Source of the DNA: Cryptomeria japonica
Lineage: Eukaryota; Streptophyta; Pinopsida; Cupressales; Cupressaceae
NCBI RefSeq assembly: GCF_030272615.1
Contig: NC_081408.1
Location: 341,025,793-341,089,792 of the forward strand
Length of the DNA stretch: 64,000 bases
Direction of reading: 5' to 3'
Part shown: piece after piece, positions 1 to 10,393 of the stretch
Position numbering within the stretch: position 1 is the first letter of the stretch
How the letters are laid out: every line of letters starts with the position of its first letter
Program-made: the position numbers and the translations under genes
The notes under the pieces: model-generated
What the model saw: only the letters and a program-made list of their open reading frames with translations
What the model was told of the DNA's origin: nothing
Databases searched by the model: none

Positions 1-140
1 CACTCACTGTTCATCACAAAGTGCTTCTCACATTTGCACTCATTGTTCATCACAAAGTGCTGCTCTTTTTTTTAGTACTCCTTGTTCATCACAAAGTACT
101 TTGTCTTGGTACTCCCTGTTCATCACAAAGTGCCTTGATC
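1..140 (+). repeat. Tandem repeat, about 37-bp unit, four copies
   Basis: The core TGTTCATCACAAAGTGCT occurs near 8, 46, 84 and 118, giving units of about 35-38 bp. The last base block varies between AGTGCT and AGTACT. Weaker relatives (GTTCATCACAGAACTG) follow near 200 and 310. The array is cut by the window start, so the copy number is a minimum. Confidence 0.8.
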
Positions 141-909
141 TATCTTATCCTAGGGCGTCTGCTTGAGTGTATCCTCTTGAGTAGTTTCATAAATGGCAAC
201 ATATGTTCTATCACAGAATTGTCAATCCTAGCCCTATTTTCTATTTTAGTCTTCCCTAGAGGACTTGCTTGAGTGTATCCTCTCAACAGTTTATCCAATT
301 GACAATGTATGTTCATCACAGAACTGGCGATTTGACATTAAAGACATAAACGTGCATTCATGATGCAGACACGCCTAGCACCAGCACAGAAGTGCCTAAG
401 CATTTTTGACATTTTTTTGGACATACCAAAAGAACATTTATTGCACTACCTAACATGCATTTATGACAACAATTAATGCGGCAAAGTACGAGGATGTTTT
501 GTGATACTTACCAGCTCTCCTGCATCTGTTGGCCTCTGAAATCGGCAAACGTGATCGAATCTATGTACCAATGCCATTGTTGTTGACTATTGCTACTCAA
601 TTCTCTCCCTACACTCTGATTTCTTGGATGTGTGGATGACAATGAGGATGTGTTCTCTCATGGTCTATCTAATAGACTACCATAGACCTAGCCCTAGCCC
701 TAGCCCTCATCAGTCTTCTTTATCCTGTGACTCTGTCACTTTATCTTGTCAGTCCATTCTAGCCTTTCTTTCTTATTGAGAGATTGTCTGTGATCTTTTC
801 AGATATTTTCATCCAATCTCTCGAGGGGGCATATCATTCCCATCTTGGGGCAACTTTGTATCATTTCATATTATCTTCTTTGAAACAATGGGGCAAGCTG
901 CATTGTCTC

Positions 910-923
910 AAAGAGGGGCAAAA
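910..923 (+). other. Polypurine tract (plus-strand primer site)
   Basis: AAAGAGGGGCAAAA lies immediately before the LTR start TGTAGAC. The same 14 bases precede the 3' LTR of the Tat element at 56514-56527. Confidence 0.8.
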
Positions 924-1962
924 TGTAGACACCTAAAATTGTCCAGTCTAATTAAATAAATATATTATTTATTTAATTATTTGAGCCTAATTCTTCTATT
1001 AATTAAATAAATCTTTATTTATTTAATTAATTCATTTATCCACTTCTAGCCTTATTTCTCATTTAAATAAATATCTTTATTTATTTAAATTATCCTTTTC
1101 TTAAATTAAATAAATATCTTATTTATTTAATTGATCCCACTTCATCTATTAATTAAATGAATCTTTATTTATTTAATTAATTCATTAGCCTTTTCTACCC
1201 ATGACACATGGCATTCATCTCTTAATTCATACACTACCTACCCTCTTATTATTTTCTTATTTCCTCTACCTACCCTCTAATCATAGCCGACCTCTTTTGC
1301 ACCTCTCAATCTTATCCCTCCATTTCATATAGTGTCTTCTATATAAGGAGATACTTCCTTCATTATCAAACCCTAATCAATCTATGCATCCTAACTAACT
1401 CACTATACATTCAGCCCCGACTACGCTTTCGAACTTGCATATGCAATCAAGCCTACTTGCAACCACATTCCCATTCTTTGTTGAGCTCTTGTGCACATAT
1501 AAAATCTAAGAACAAATATATCAAGCAAGATTAATGGAGATAGGAAGAATGGAGATTCAAACCCTATTGGACATGTGATGGTATAATCTTTGTGATTTCA
1601 TTTGATTTGCATTGTCTTAGGTAATCTTCATATGTTACGGTGGATCTTTGTTGTTGTTAGGCTAGGGTTTTGTGGTTGAATTCATTTAGTCTTTCATCAT
1701 TGTTGTTATCCATTTTCACCATATACAACATCCAATCACCAGACCAAAACCAGATGACGAAATATGAATATAAGCATCATGAGCAAGCCAATTCTATCAC
1801 CAGATTATACCGGAGCCTATCAAATCATGTCAGATCCAAGTTAACCAGAAAACCACTTAACCTACTGAACCAGAAGGGTGCCAGTAAAGCATCCAAATAG
1901 ATAGTGTTGACATCAATGACAAAACATCAATGCAACACATAATCAATTCCACCAAATGGCCA
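924..1962 (+). repeat. 3' LTR of the left-hand Tat-like element
   Basis: The LTR starts TGTAGACACC after the polypurine tract. Its first 270 bases contain repeated AT-rich units of the type TTAATTAAATAAAT with a T-rich arm. A TATA-like box lies at 1340-1347. The right end is inferred: at about 1968 the sequence switches to gag sequence that aligns with the gag-only element at 26240 (minus strand), and the nearest CA terminus is 1962. The short frame at 1670-1900 looks like chance. This insertion is the likely reason the 5' part of the level-0 element is missing from the window. Confidence 0.65.
1340..1347 (+). promoter_or_regulatory. TATA-like box in LTR
   Basis: TATATAAG lies about 417 bases into the LTR, a usual position for an LTR promoter. 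No transcript data are visible. Confidence 0.45.
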
Positions 1963-1967
1963 AAAGA

Positions 1968-2097
1968 GTTGTGTTGAAACCCTAGGTTACTCACAACCTT
2001 CAACACAAGTCAGTCCTTCTATTCCTTTGACTACTCTTATGACTAGTATTCCTACTTCCACCTCCAACATCATGGCTACTTCAACTCAAAATGTCAT
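1968..2097 (+). pseudogene. gag fragment of level-0 gag-only element (5' piece)
   Basis: The +strand translation here matches the Ser/Thr/Pro-rich N-terminal part of the gag protein encoded on the minus strand near 26130-26240: TQVxxSxPLTT, then SIPTxTSNIM. The match stops exactly at the Tat LTR (2098) and resumes at 57994 with the next residues (GHGGNPSS). This is the strongest evidence that the Tat element landed inside this gene. The fragment is too short to be a gene by itself. Confidence 0.8.
2093..2097 (+). other. Target site duplication GTCAT (left copy)
   Basis: GTCAT directly precedes the 5' LTR of the Tat element. An identical GTCAT follows the 3' LTR at 57989-57993. A perfect 5-bp duplication across 55.9 kb shows that both LTRs belong to one insertion. 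Confidence 0.9.
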
Positions 2098-2410
2098 TGT
2101 AGATGTATAAATCTGACCACTTTATTAAATGAATATTTAATATTTATTTTAACCCCTTTCCCCTTATTAATTAAATTTTATTTTAATTTATTTATTCACA
2201 TTCATCTATTTAATTAAATGAATTGCTCATTTTATTTAATTAAGTTCACCTAAACCTTTTCTAGTCTTTAATTAAATAAATAACTTTATTTAATTAATTC
2301 CCCTTTATCCCTTTTTTATTAAATTTACATTTAATTAAATTGATCCTTGCAAATAAATAAATCTAATGTGTTTATTTAATCCCTCAATTGTATTTATGCA
2401 AGTTGCATCT

Positions 2411-3305
2411 ATTTTTGTTGAAATAAAGTAATTTTATTTTAATCAAAGTCCTCCTCCATCCACTTACATTTTCCTACATCTCCCACTTGCCTCCTAAACC
2501 CCCTTCTAGATTCTTATAAATCCTTTTAATTAGCCTAATCAACTCCTAATCATGTCCTTTCCCTAAATTTGAGGAGGTCACTTGTCAAATTTGGAGGAAA
2601 GTATTCTAAAGAAATAAAGGCTTTATGTCTTCAATAATATAACTTGTTGAGTTCCCCCAAATTTAGAAGGACTCTTACAAATTTCTCCCCAAAGTCTTCA
2701 TAACCATTAATTGTTAACTCAACCTTCTTGCATGGTTAGAGACTTTCTCTCTAACTTAACCCTCAGCTAACCCAAGGGTCTCATTAATCAATCATGGCTT
2801 TACCCTTGGTTATCCCTTTAACCCTTGCATAAGAGTTTACCCCTTGGGTAAAACTTTATCCATTTTTGTTGAAATAAAGTAATTTTATTTTAATTAAAAT
2901 CCTCCTCCATCCACTTGCATTTTCCTACATCTCCCACTTGCCTCCTAAACCCCCTTCTAGATTCTTCTAAATCCTTTTAATTATCCTAATCATATCTTAT
3001 CCCTAAATTTGAGGAGGTCACTTCTCAAAATTGGAAGAAAGTCTTCTAAAAGCAATAAAGGCTTTATGTCTTCAACAAGATAACTTGTTGAGTTCCCCCA
3101 AATTTGGAAGGACTCTTACAAATTTGTCCCCAAAGTCTTCATAACCATTAATGGTTAACTCAACCTTCTTGCATGGTTAGAGACTTTCTCTCTAACTTAA
3201 CTCTCAGCTAACCCAAGGGTCTCATCAAGCATTCATGGCTTTACCCTTGGTTATCCCTTTAACCCTTGCACAAGAGTTTACCCCTTAGGTAAAAACTTTA
3301 TCCAT
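2411..3305 (+). repeat. 451-bp tandem duplication within the 5' LTR
   Basis: Copy A runs 2411-2861 and copy B 2862 to about 3305. Both begin ATTTTTGTTGAAATAAAGTA and end CTTTATCCAT. The 3' LTR has one copy (about 56833-57290). Copy B shares details with the 3' LTR that copy A lacks, for example TCAAGCATTCATGGC against TCAATCATGGC in A. Confidence 0.85.
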
Positions 3306-3518
3306 TGGATGACCCTAATCTAACCTTAACCTTACCTCCTAAGGTAACCTTCATGTCTTCTTAAGAATTTAATGCTTCTTACATCTCCTCTCAAGCAACC
3401 TCTTGTTGACAATTATCACCATTTCATTGGTGAGAATTGTAAACATGGATTGATTAACTTTCAATCCTAGCCCTTGTTAAGATTATCCAATATTGACCAT
3501 CCATTGCCCTATTTTCCA

Positions 3519-3526
3519 TATAAATA
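3519..3526 (+). promoter_or_regulatory. TATA box of Tat 5' LTR
   Basis: TATAAATA, conserved in the 3' LTR at 57503-57510. The segments flanking it are among the best conserved between the two LTRs. Confidence 0.55.
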
Positions 3527-4005
3527 GATCTCTCATTCTCTCATTTTCATATCCAAGTCTTTTGTGCATCAAACTTATAGTCATTTTACTAAGCATTTTA
3601 GCCTCTCTTTGTTAAATCATAATAGCATTTAGAAGCATTTTAATATCATAGAATATCCATGCTAGACTAGTATATCATGTTAGGATAAATTTGCTAATCT
3701 TATTATCATTGTTATGCTAGCTTAATCGTCATAGTTTAAATATCAAACATGTCTTAGAATGCATTCATGCTTATAAATCAAACATCACTCATTCTTGGAT
3801 TTGTCATTCCTAAGTCACTTTGCTCAGTGATCTGAGAGCAAAGACATTAACTCTAGGGATCTTGTGTGATAGAGAACAATGGAACACCCCTTGGGAAGTT
3901 GAACTATTTCAAATAGTTCTTATAACTTGCACCAAGAGTCTCATTGGTATGTGGGTCTTTTGAATCCAAATTTTTCATTTTTGTCATCCTCATTTACTGC
4001 ATACA

Positions 4006-4030
4006 TTTTTAGCATCCACCGTGGGGCTCA
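4006..4030 (+). other. Primer binding site region of Tat element
   Basis: Directly after the LTR comes TTTTT and then AGCATCCACCGTGGGGCTCA. The CCACCGTGGGGCT core matches the type of primer site found next to Tat-lineage LTRs. The usual TGGCGC start looks mutated here to AGCATC. The tRNA was not identified by search. Confidence 0.6.
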
Positions 4031-4089
4031 TCCCCATAAATCACATCATTTTTGGTGCAGTACAAAGATTAAAGTATGCTAGAGTACCA

Positions 4090-4320
4090 TTTTAGCGTGT
4101 CGATAAATTTCCTTAGTGCATCCAAGGCAAACAGTAGTGTGTTCATCATAATGTTTAGCGCATAAGAACCTTTTTGTAGCACTTTGCAGCTTACTTTTAG
4201 TGCATAACACTTCAGTTTTTTATTGCACGTCGAGATATCAATGTAGCGCATTCAGTAATTAGTGTAGCACTTAGGAGTCATTCTATGGTGCATCTGTAAC
4301 ATTCTATAGCATATCTATGC
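4090..4320 (+). repeat. TAGCGCAT-type motif array 1 (sense leader)
   Basis: About nine dispersed copies of TAGCGCAT or near variants (TAGTGCAT, TAGCACTT, TAGCATAT), 15-40 bases apart. Exact copies are at 4156-4163 and 4244-4251. The motif orientation is constant. Array 2 lies at 5870-6245, and the reverse-complement motif forms an array at 55400-55750. Confidence 0.8.
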
Positions 4321-4518
4321 AGAAGTCAAGCGCTGACTCTGGCAGAAGAAAAACAATATTTTGTAACAAAAGTAAAAGTTAGGCTTGTATAAGCTCACCT
4401 AGGGCCTTAAATTTTTCACTAACTTTTATGTTGTTGCAGGTTACTAATCATTGTTTGCAGATGGGAGGAGTTTTGTTTAGGTATTTGATTATTTTATTTC
4501 TAACTTTTTCAAGTTAGT

Positions 4519-5030
4519 TTAAAAATAGTTCATTTCATGTTGGTTAAAAATAACATCATTAATCCTTTGGTGCTTAAAACAAAACGTCAATTTTATTTTT
4601 GCAAAAGGGTTAAAAAGAACTAAAAAAAAACTTTCATTTTTGCAAAGGTTAAAAAAGGATCCCATTTTATTTTGGTGTTGGTTAAAAAGAACTTCATTAA
4701 ATCCTTTGGTGTTCAAAACAAAACCTCACTTCAATTTTTGAAAAAGGGTTAAAAAGAACTACAAATAAACTTTCATTTTTGCAAAGGTTAAAAAGAATCT
4801 CACTTTCTTTGTTTTTGTACAAGTCAAAAAGAGTTTCATTGAGGATTGATTTCATGATTTTCATTTTGTTGACCAAAATCATGATTTTACTTTGTAGACC
4901 AGGTTTGTTTTTCACAGGTTTTAAAACACACATTTTGCTATGAAAAGTTAAAAAGAACACCATTTTTTCGAAGCAACATCTCCAAATAGAAGTTAGAAAA
5001 TCATTGTCTTGAAGGCTAAAAAGAACATTG
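4519..5030 (+). repeat. 140-bp tandem repeat with GTTAAAAAGAAC motifs
   Basis: AATCCTTTGGTG starts at 4559 and again about 140 bases on near 4699, followed both times by similar text. Inside and after these units GGTTAAAAAGAAC or close variants recur near 4609, 4648, 4680, 4746, 4787, 4946 and 5007. The minus-strand open frames here are products of the repeat. Confidence 0.75.
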
Positions 5031-5869
5031 TTTGCCTTCTCTCGAAAGTGGAAGGTATATGCTCTCCCCTTGATTGGGTGACCAAAAATTCAAACCACTC
5101 TTATGCTTTATTTACTTCAAGAATTTAAAACATTTAGAAGGCCTGCCCTCCTGAGTTGCCCTTAGGGTGCCATTAATGGTCGGTGAGAGGGGAATGACCT
5201 AAGTGGGAAACAACTTTATCGCCAAGTGTTCCAACCCACTATAATTAAAAGTGGAGGCTGATGAAAGACCCCTTCAACAGTTTTTCTCAGCGATTAGCCT
5301 TCCCCACCTATCTTTAAGATATGTAAAGCCTTTGTGCTAAAGGTTGGGAAACCTCCCAAGGGAGTTTATCACTAAAGATTGAACAGAACCCTGATTAAGA
5401 ACTTTAGCATTAGAAGCTTTGAGCCGAGTTAGTTACTAGACATTTTCAACATCATAGTGCAAGGGTGGGGAAGAACTCACCCCCAAGATTACTCACCATA
5501 TATCTCCCAAGATAACTACTCAATTGTGAAGCAATTCACTTTAAGTTAGTTTCTGGCAAAAGGCAAAAAAATGGGCACCCTCTAGGGGGTGACATGGTTG
5601 TTTGAGCTAACGGAGTATCAAGACTAGTGGGCTATGATGTTGTTGATGACCCTTGAATAAATATTCTGCTTGATCTATATTATTGTTATCCAAATCAATG
5701 AAAACATCGGGGATTCGAACACATCCTTAAAATAACATACACTACTTGTTTAGCATAGACAAAATTGTTATCTCTTCTATGTGCCATGTTTTCAAGTCTT
5801 TATTTTTCATTAAATTATCTATCAAAATCACAAGTGTTATTTTTCAAAATGGCAGAAACAAAGAAATCA

Positions 5870-6245
5870 AAACAGTTAGCGCATAGAAGCAACATCCTAG
5901 CACATAGCAAACATTCAGTAGCACATTTGAACCAAAACATAGCACTTTCATCACTCAACTTAGCACATAATCAATATCATACTAGTTAAATTTCTAGTAG
6001 AACTTATCAACATCAGTGTAGCACATTCAAACATCAACATAGCACATCAAAAGCATATCATAGCACTTTCAAATCAAACATTAGCGCATAATCAGGAATA
6101 GTGCATAACCCATCCAAAACAATAATTTTCAAATAGTCTGAAATAGCATGTAGGAAAGGCAGCATAGCGCATAGGGAACATTCTATAACACTTCGAGAAC
6201 ATTCTTTAGCACATCTGGTCTCTATTTTAGCACATGATCAATTTA
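5870..6245 (+). repeat. TAGCGCAT-type motif array 2 (sense leader)
   Basis: About fifteen copies of TAGCGCAT, TAGCACAT, TAGCACTT or TAGTGCAT at roughly 20-base spacing. Exact TAGCGCAT lies at 5877-5884, 6082-6089 and 6165-6172. All read in the same direction as the gag-pol transcript. Confidence 0.82.
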
Positions 6246-6641
6246 AAGGAAAAACAAAGAGCAAATCCTACACTTCGGGAAAATTTTATCAACAGCTTCA
6301 AATACCCTTTTAGGTCCTTTAGAAAACTCCGCAACAAAACTTCTAATCTGATCATCAATGAGAAAATTTCCAAAATCAACAAGGCACTCTTAGAACAAGT
6401 TTTCAAATCATTAAACTAGTTTGAGATTAGACTTCACCCAACAAAATTAGGGAGTATCAGAAACAAGTAATCAAAGTTTCACCATCCAATGAATTCTACC
6501 AAAACAAAATACTTGGTTTAATCCTTAAGTTGTCAAATCAAGTTTCCATATCGGGAGACTTTATCCATATCATTTGACACACTTTGTCATGGAGGCGAAT
6601 CTAACTAAACCTCTAATTGATAAATTAATGATAAATTAAAC

Positions 6642-7084
6642 TTGAGTATTCAAGCGAAGTATCCAAATCCAACATCAACGTCAATCTTTGATCATTTGTG
6701 TATGACCACTCCTCATATTTTGAGAAGAACAAGTCTTCATCACAAAACTAAGTTGAAGAAGAGACAACCTAGTTCTAAGGCACTTGCGAAAAGGAATAAA
6801 TTTCTCTATATCAATCGTCAACTCTTTGCATCACATTGCACATTCTTGCGTCATATGCAATTGTATATCCAAGGGAAAACAAATGAGTTTGACAAGGAAC
6901 CTTTGAGAAGTAGGGCTTACATTCAGAAAGAAGCATTCAACCAACACTTAAATCATGGAGGAAGGATTAACCCCACTTTATTCCTATAGTTTTGTATCAC
7001 ATATAACGAAGCTCAACCTGAGCCGCCAACACCACCAAGAACTCCAATAGAAGAAGAAGAATTTGTCATGGTAGAAATATATTA
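6642..7084 (+). pseudogene. Upstream ORF before Tat gag, unrecognised
   Basis: An open frame runs 6642-6989 (115 codons), rich in Lys, His and Thr. After the stop, another frame continues with a Pro/Glu-rich tail (PPTPPRTPIEEEEF) that ends at 7084, two bases before the gag start. Together they could encode about 147 residues. Ogre-type Tat elements carry an extra ORF upstream of gag, so position and context fit. I recognise no domain and no catalytic motif. The start is simply the first ATG of the open frame. A chance open frame is possible for the first part, but the acidic proline-rich tail ending right at gag favours a real ORF. Confidence 0.45.
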
Positions 7085-7085
7085 A

Positions 7086-8951
7086 ATGCTCATTGTCACT
7101 CGATCTCAGAGAAACAAACAAAAGGAATCACAACAAGAATCAAGTATGGGTCATAGATTATCCAATCCTTTTGATGAGTATGCCAATATGGGCGAAACAG
7201 AGATCACCAAAGAACTTCTCCAATAATGTCAAGAAAATGCAACATTCCAAAAAATCATGGAAAGACTTATTGAAATAGACAAGGAAAAATATCTACTCAT
7301 GCTAACTAGCAAAGGAGTCAACATTCTTGAAGATTTTGATACTGAAAACTTAAGGAATATGGATGAGAGAATTTTAAGAACAAGGTCTATAAATTATTCC
7401 TATCAAGAACAACAAAGAGAAGAAGAGAGACATGATCTGGAAAACACATGTGAACAAGACACCACCCACGAACAAGACCTTGCCCGCAATCGGGACAATC
7501 TTAATGAATGAGGGGAAACTCTCCCTCGGAGGACAAATGTGCCCATGGTTGCTCTTACACAACAAATCCAAACACTGTAAAGACAAATGTAGGACATGCA
7601 ACAAGGAACTACAGTGTGATACTACTTGGACGAGATTTTTCCTTATGCTTTTGACAGGAGATTAAACATGATACCTTTTCCCCTAAATTCAGATATACCA
7701 AAGTATGACAAATACAATGGTAAAAGAGATCCCTATGATCACGTTCGGGAATTTTGTACCATGAGCCTAGATTTTTCTCACGATGACACTTACTTAGTGA
7801 GATTATTCCCAAGAAGTTTGGGAGGGGAAACAATGGAGTGGTTGTCTAAGCTTGCACCTCCCATCACATCATTTGATGAGCTGGTAAAAAAATTCATAAC
7901 ACAATACTCCTATAACATTCAACATGCAATCACCATGTTGAATTGAGATGAGTTATCAACTCAAACTCCAATGCATACCATCTTTTACCAAATTGATCAA
8001 AAATGGAATCCAAGTAGAGGAAGCTTGCATCAAGAAAGGAACGTTGAAGTTTATTAAAGAAGGTGTTAGTTCATCAAGCACTAATGCCTTTAACAATCAA
8101 AATAATAACAACACTTTAGACAAATCCAAATTTTGGACAAGGAACAACAATATTGTTAATGATGGGTAGTTGATGCCAACAATGTGAAGACTAAACAACC
8201 AGTATTGGCTTTATCAGGTAACCCACCATCCAACAAAGATCAAAAAAGTGTTAACCAAGGCACTAATACTTATCTGCAAAATACCAATCAAGGAGCTTCA
8301 AAATCAAACACCAAGAAAAACTACCAAGGCAAAAACACTAACCAAGCCAACAACATTAACCAAGGGAATAATGCAAACTAGAGAGGCAACACCAATACTT
8401 TCCCATATTGACTTATCTACACACCATTAGGGAAAACCTTAGAATCAGCATTTTGAGAACTCTTGGCGAATAAGATCATCACATTACCAGCCACGAACAA
8501 CTTTGAACCCCAGATCAAACCACCTTGGTGGAATGACTCACATTTTTGTGATTTTCATCGAAACAAAGGACATCACACAAATGATTGCATGAGGTTGAAG
8601 AACATCATTCAGGACATGATCGATAGAGGCAATTTAACAGTTGATAGTCACAAAATGAATGTTGACCATGAAGCCTTCAAAAATCCTCTTCCAAATTACA
8701 ACAAGGGAAGAGCTTCAACATCAAATGATACCAGAGGAGATCGTACAAACCACCTAGATGGGAACACCATCAATCACATATTGACATATGAAAACCAAGT
8801 AAATGTCATAAAAATCAAAGACAAGCAAGAATACGAGTCGATAAATGTGACAACCAGAGTGCAAAAATACGTCTTGAAAGGGAACATATCAACAACTCTC
8901 CCCGAGACTCAATATAACTTGGTTGATCAACTGCAAAGAACTCCTACTTAG
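7086..8951 (+). pseudogene. gag: Tat gag (capsid-nucleocapsid), degraded
   Basis: The ATG at 7086 opens a frame (MLIVTRSQRN) that passes one stop near 7224 and continues to 7511. After frameshifts the capsid-type domain appears at 7626-7946 with IPKYDKYNGKRDPYDH, RLFPRSLGGETMEW and ITSFDELVKKF, the retrotransposon gag signature. The capsid breaks off at 7946 and resumes at 7948 with SYQLKLQCIPSFTKLI. An internal deletion of some tens of codons is likely because the usual middle part is missing. A Gln/Asn-rich low-complexity linker follows (8184-8390). Then comes the nucleocapsid-like motif CDFHRNKGHHTNDC (about 8547-8590) with a C-x3-H-x4-H-x4-C-like spacing. The protein would package the RNA into particles. 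It cannot be made intact. Confidence 0.85.
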
Positions 8952-10393
8952 ATATCCATACTTGAGTTGCTCAAACTCTCACCAAAATACAAAGATATCT
9001 TGGAGCAAGCACTTGTCAAAACAAACATTCCAAAATATCTAGACATTAATTGAGTCCAAGCCATGGTGGATCATATGACGGGACCACATAACATATCCTT
9101 TTCTGAACATGATGATGTCTCCTTGAATCATCTGTATAACACCCCACTCCATATCAAAGTATTATTCTATAAACACAAAGTAAAAAGAGTGTTAATAGAT
9201 AGAGGAGATGGTCTCAATATCTATACTTTAAAGATTATTCATGCATTGAGCTTCTCTAAGTAGTCTATTGATCCAAACAAGAAGATTACCATCAAAGCCT
9301 ATGATGATGATGAAAGGTCATCCAAAGGAACAATAATACTACCTATTCAAGTAAGACCAATACAAAAAGACACCATGTGCCAAGTCTTGAACATAGACTT
9401 GACATAAAATATTCTATTGGGTCATCCATGGATACACGAAATGCAAGTAGTACCTTCGATATACCATCAATGCATCAAATTTCCCTATAATGGATAGGAA
9501 ATTTCCATATCTGCATATAATAACCCTTTTTAGCATTGCAATTCTATGGGGGCACCTAAAGGTAGCCTGGTTCCACACAACAAGGAGGCCCAAGCTTTCT
9601 TAGTATCCAATCAACATCAAGATAAACTCAAGTCCTTATCTATAGACTTTAAGCAAAAGATGAAAATAAAGGATCAAGGCATGGGGGAGTACTCTTTTGA
9701 ACCCTTATGTCTATCAAAATTTTCTACATCACCAAAATCTTATGGACAACCTTCTAAATCAACACAGCCCATCACCGAGTTTGATGGTAAATTTATCCAA
9801 TTGGACACACTAGCAAATGAATCGGAAGAGAAATGCATCCTTAGTTGGTTGTACAAGGATGAAGAAGTCAGAGTTGCTACCATAGAGGTGGCTGTACCAA
9901 CAAAACAATATGGAAACAGGTTCTGGATCATGCAACGGATGAGATACAATGGTAAAGGACCTATTGGCAAGTGCCAAGAAGGCATTATAGAACCTCTGCA
10001 ACCTCCTTCACAATTTGCAAGAGACAAAACATGACTTGGGTATGTACAACAGGTACCATCTCGGTATAAGCAAAATAACTATCAAAAACCTCAGTGGAGA
10101 GCGAAGAAGAAATATAATGAAGACTCATGGCAAGAAGCACTACACCAAGTAGTAGAAACAATAAGGAAAGAGAAAGAACATCAAGAAAAAGAGAAATGAC
10201 AAGAAGAACTGGCCATTCAAAGGGAAGAAGCCTCTTATAGGAAAGTGCATCATATGCAAGAACCTAATCAAACCAAGGTAAAAACACCACCTGAAGAAAT
10301 TGCTACTCACAAACGGGAAATAGTGTATGAACAAATGCAAAGAGTATAGGCAAGCACCGACCCTAAATCAAAGCAAGCTACCGAGCTAGTGTC
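8952..10393 (+). pseudogene. Tat protease region with G-patch-like relic, cut by Copia-like insertion
   Basis: The aspartic-protease fold begins near 9063. PLHIKVLFYKHKVKRVLIDRG carries D-R-G where an active enzyme has D-T/S-G or a related triplet. The second half follows with ILLGHPWIHEM (about 9414-9445) and CIKFPYNG. An open frame at 9546-10034 follows, with Ser/Pro-rich sequence and then FWIMQRMRYNGKGPIGKC near 9922-9980, which resembles a degenerate G-patch. A Glu/Lys-rich coiled-coil-like tail follows at 10080-10350. The reading is stopped by several in-frame stops and then by the LTR at 10394. The polyprotein resumes at 33719. Confidence 0.75.

Larger units (their letters stand above)
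1..923 (+). mobile_element. 3' internal end of a Tat-like LTR element (truncated by window edge)
   Basis: This stretch has no supportable gene. It ends in a polypurine tract directly before an LTR that starts TGTAGACACC, so it is the 3' untranslated end of an LTR retrotransposon whose body lies left of the window. The tract and the preceding G-rich passage (around 825-923) resemble the 3' end of the large Tat element at 56360-56527, suggesting a sibling family. Positions 1-140 hold a short tandem repeat. The short open frame at 21-272 is part of this repeat and shows no domain. Confidence 0.7.
2098..4005 (+). repeat. 5' LTR of Tat element (contains internal duplication)
   Basis: It aligns with the 3' LTR at 56528-57988 over its whole length but is about 450 bp longer, because a 451-bp block is present twice. 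The AT-rich start has TTAATTAAAT units. A TATA box lies at 3519-3526. The end is placed at 4005 (CTGCATACA) by alignment with CCGCATGCA at the end of the 3' LTR. Confidence 0.9.
4031..6641 (+). other. Long leader (5' UTR) of Tat element
   Basis: About 2.6 kb separate the primer site from the first ORF. There is no supportable gene: open frames at 4069-4251, 4519-4963, 5765-5989 and 6234-6419 are repeats or low complexity. It holds two arrays of the AGCGCAT-type motif, a 140-bp tandem repeat with GTTAAAAAGAAC motifs, and between them (5040-5860) a non-repetitive stretch in which I see only short direct and inverted repeats such as CTAGGGGGTGACAT and CCAAGGGAG. Confidence 0.7.

Noticed and set aside
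1-140. Regular 37-bp repeats that look like a CRISPR array
   Set aside because: The spacers are short, similar to each other and not unique. The context is a plant LTR element.
680-715. CCTAGCCCTAGCCCTAGCCC as interstitial telomere repeat
   Set aside because: Only three to four units, and the unit is not the plant telomere repeat CCCTAAA.
4519-4963. Two similar minus-strand ORFs as a tandem gene duplication
   Set aside because: They are produced by the 140-bp noncoding repeat. Composition is low complexity and there is no start context.
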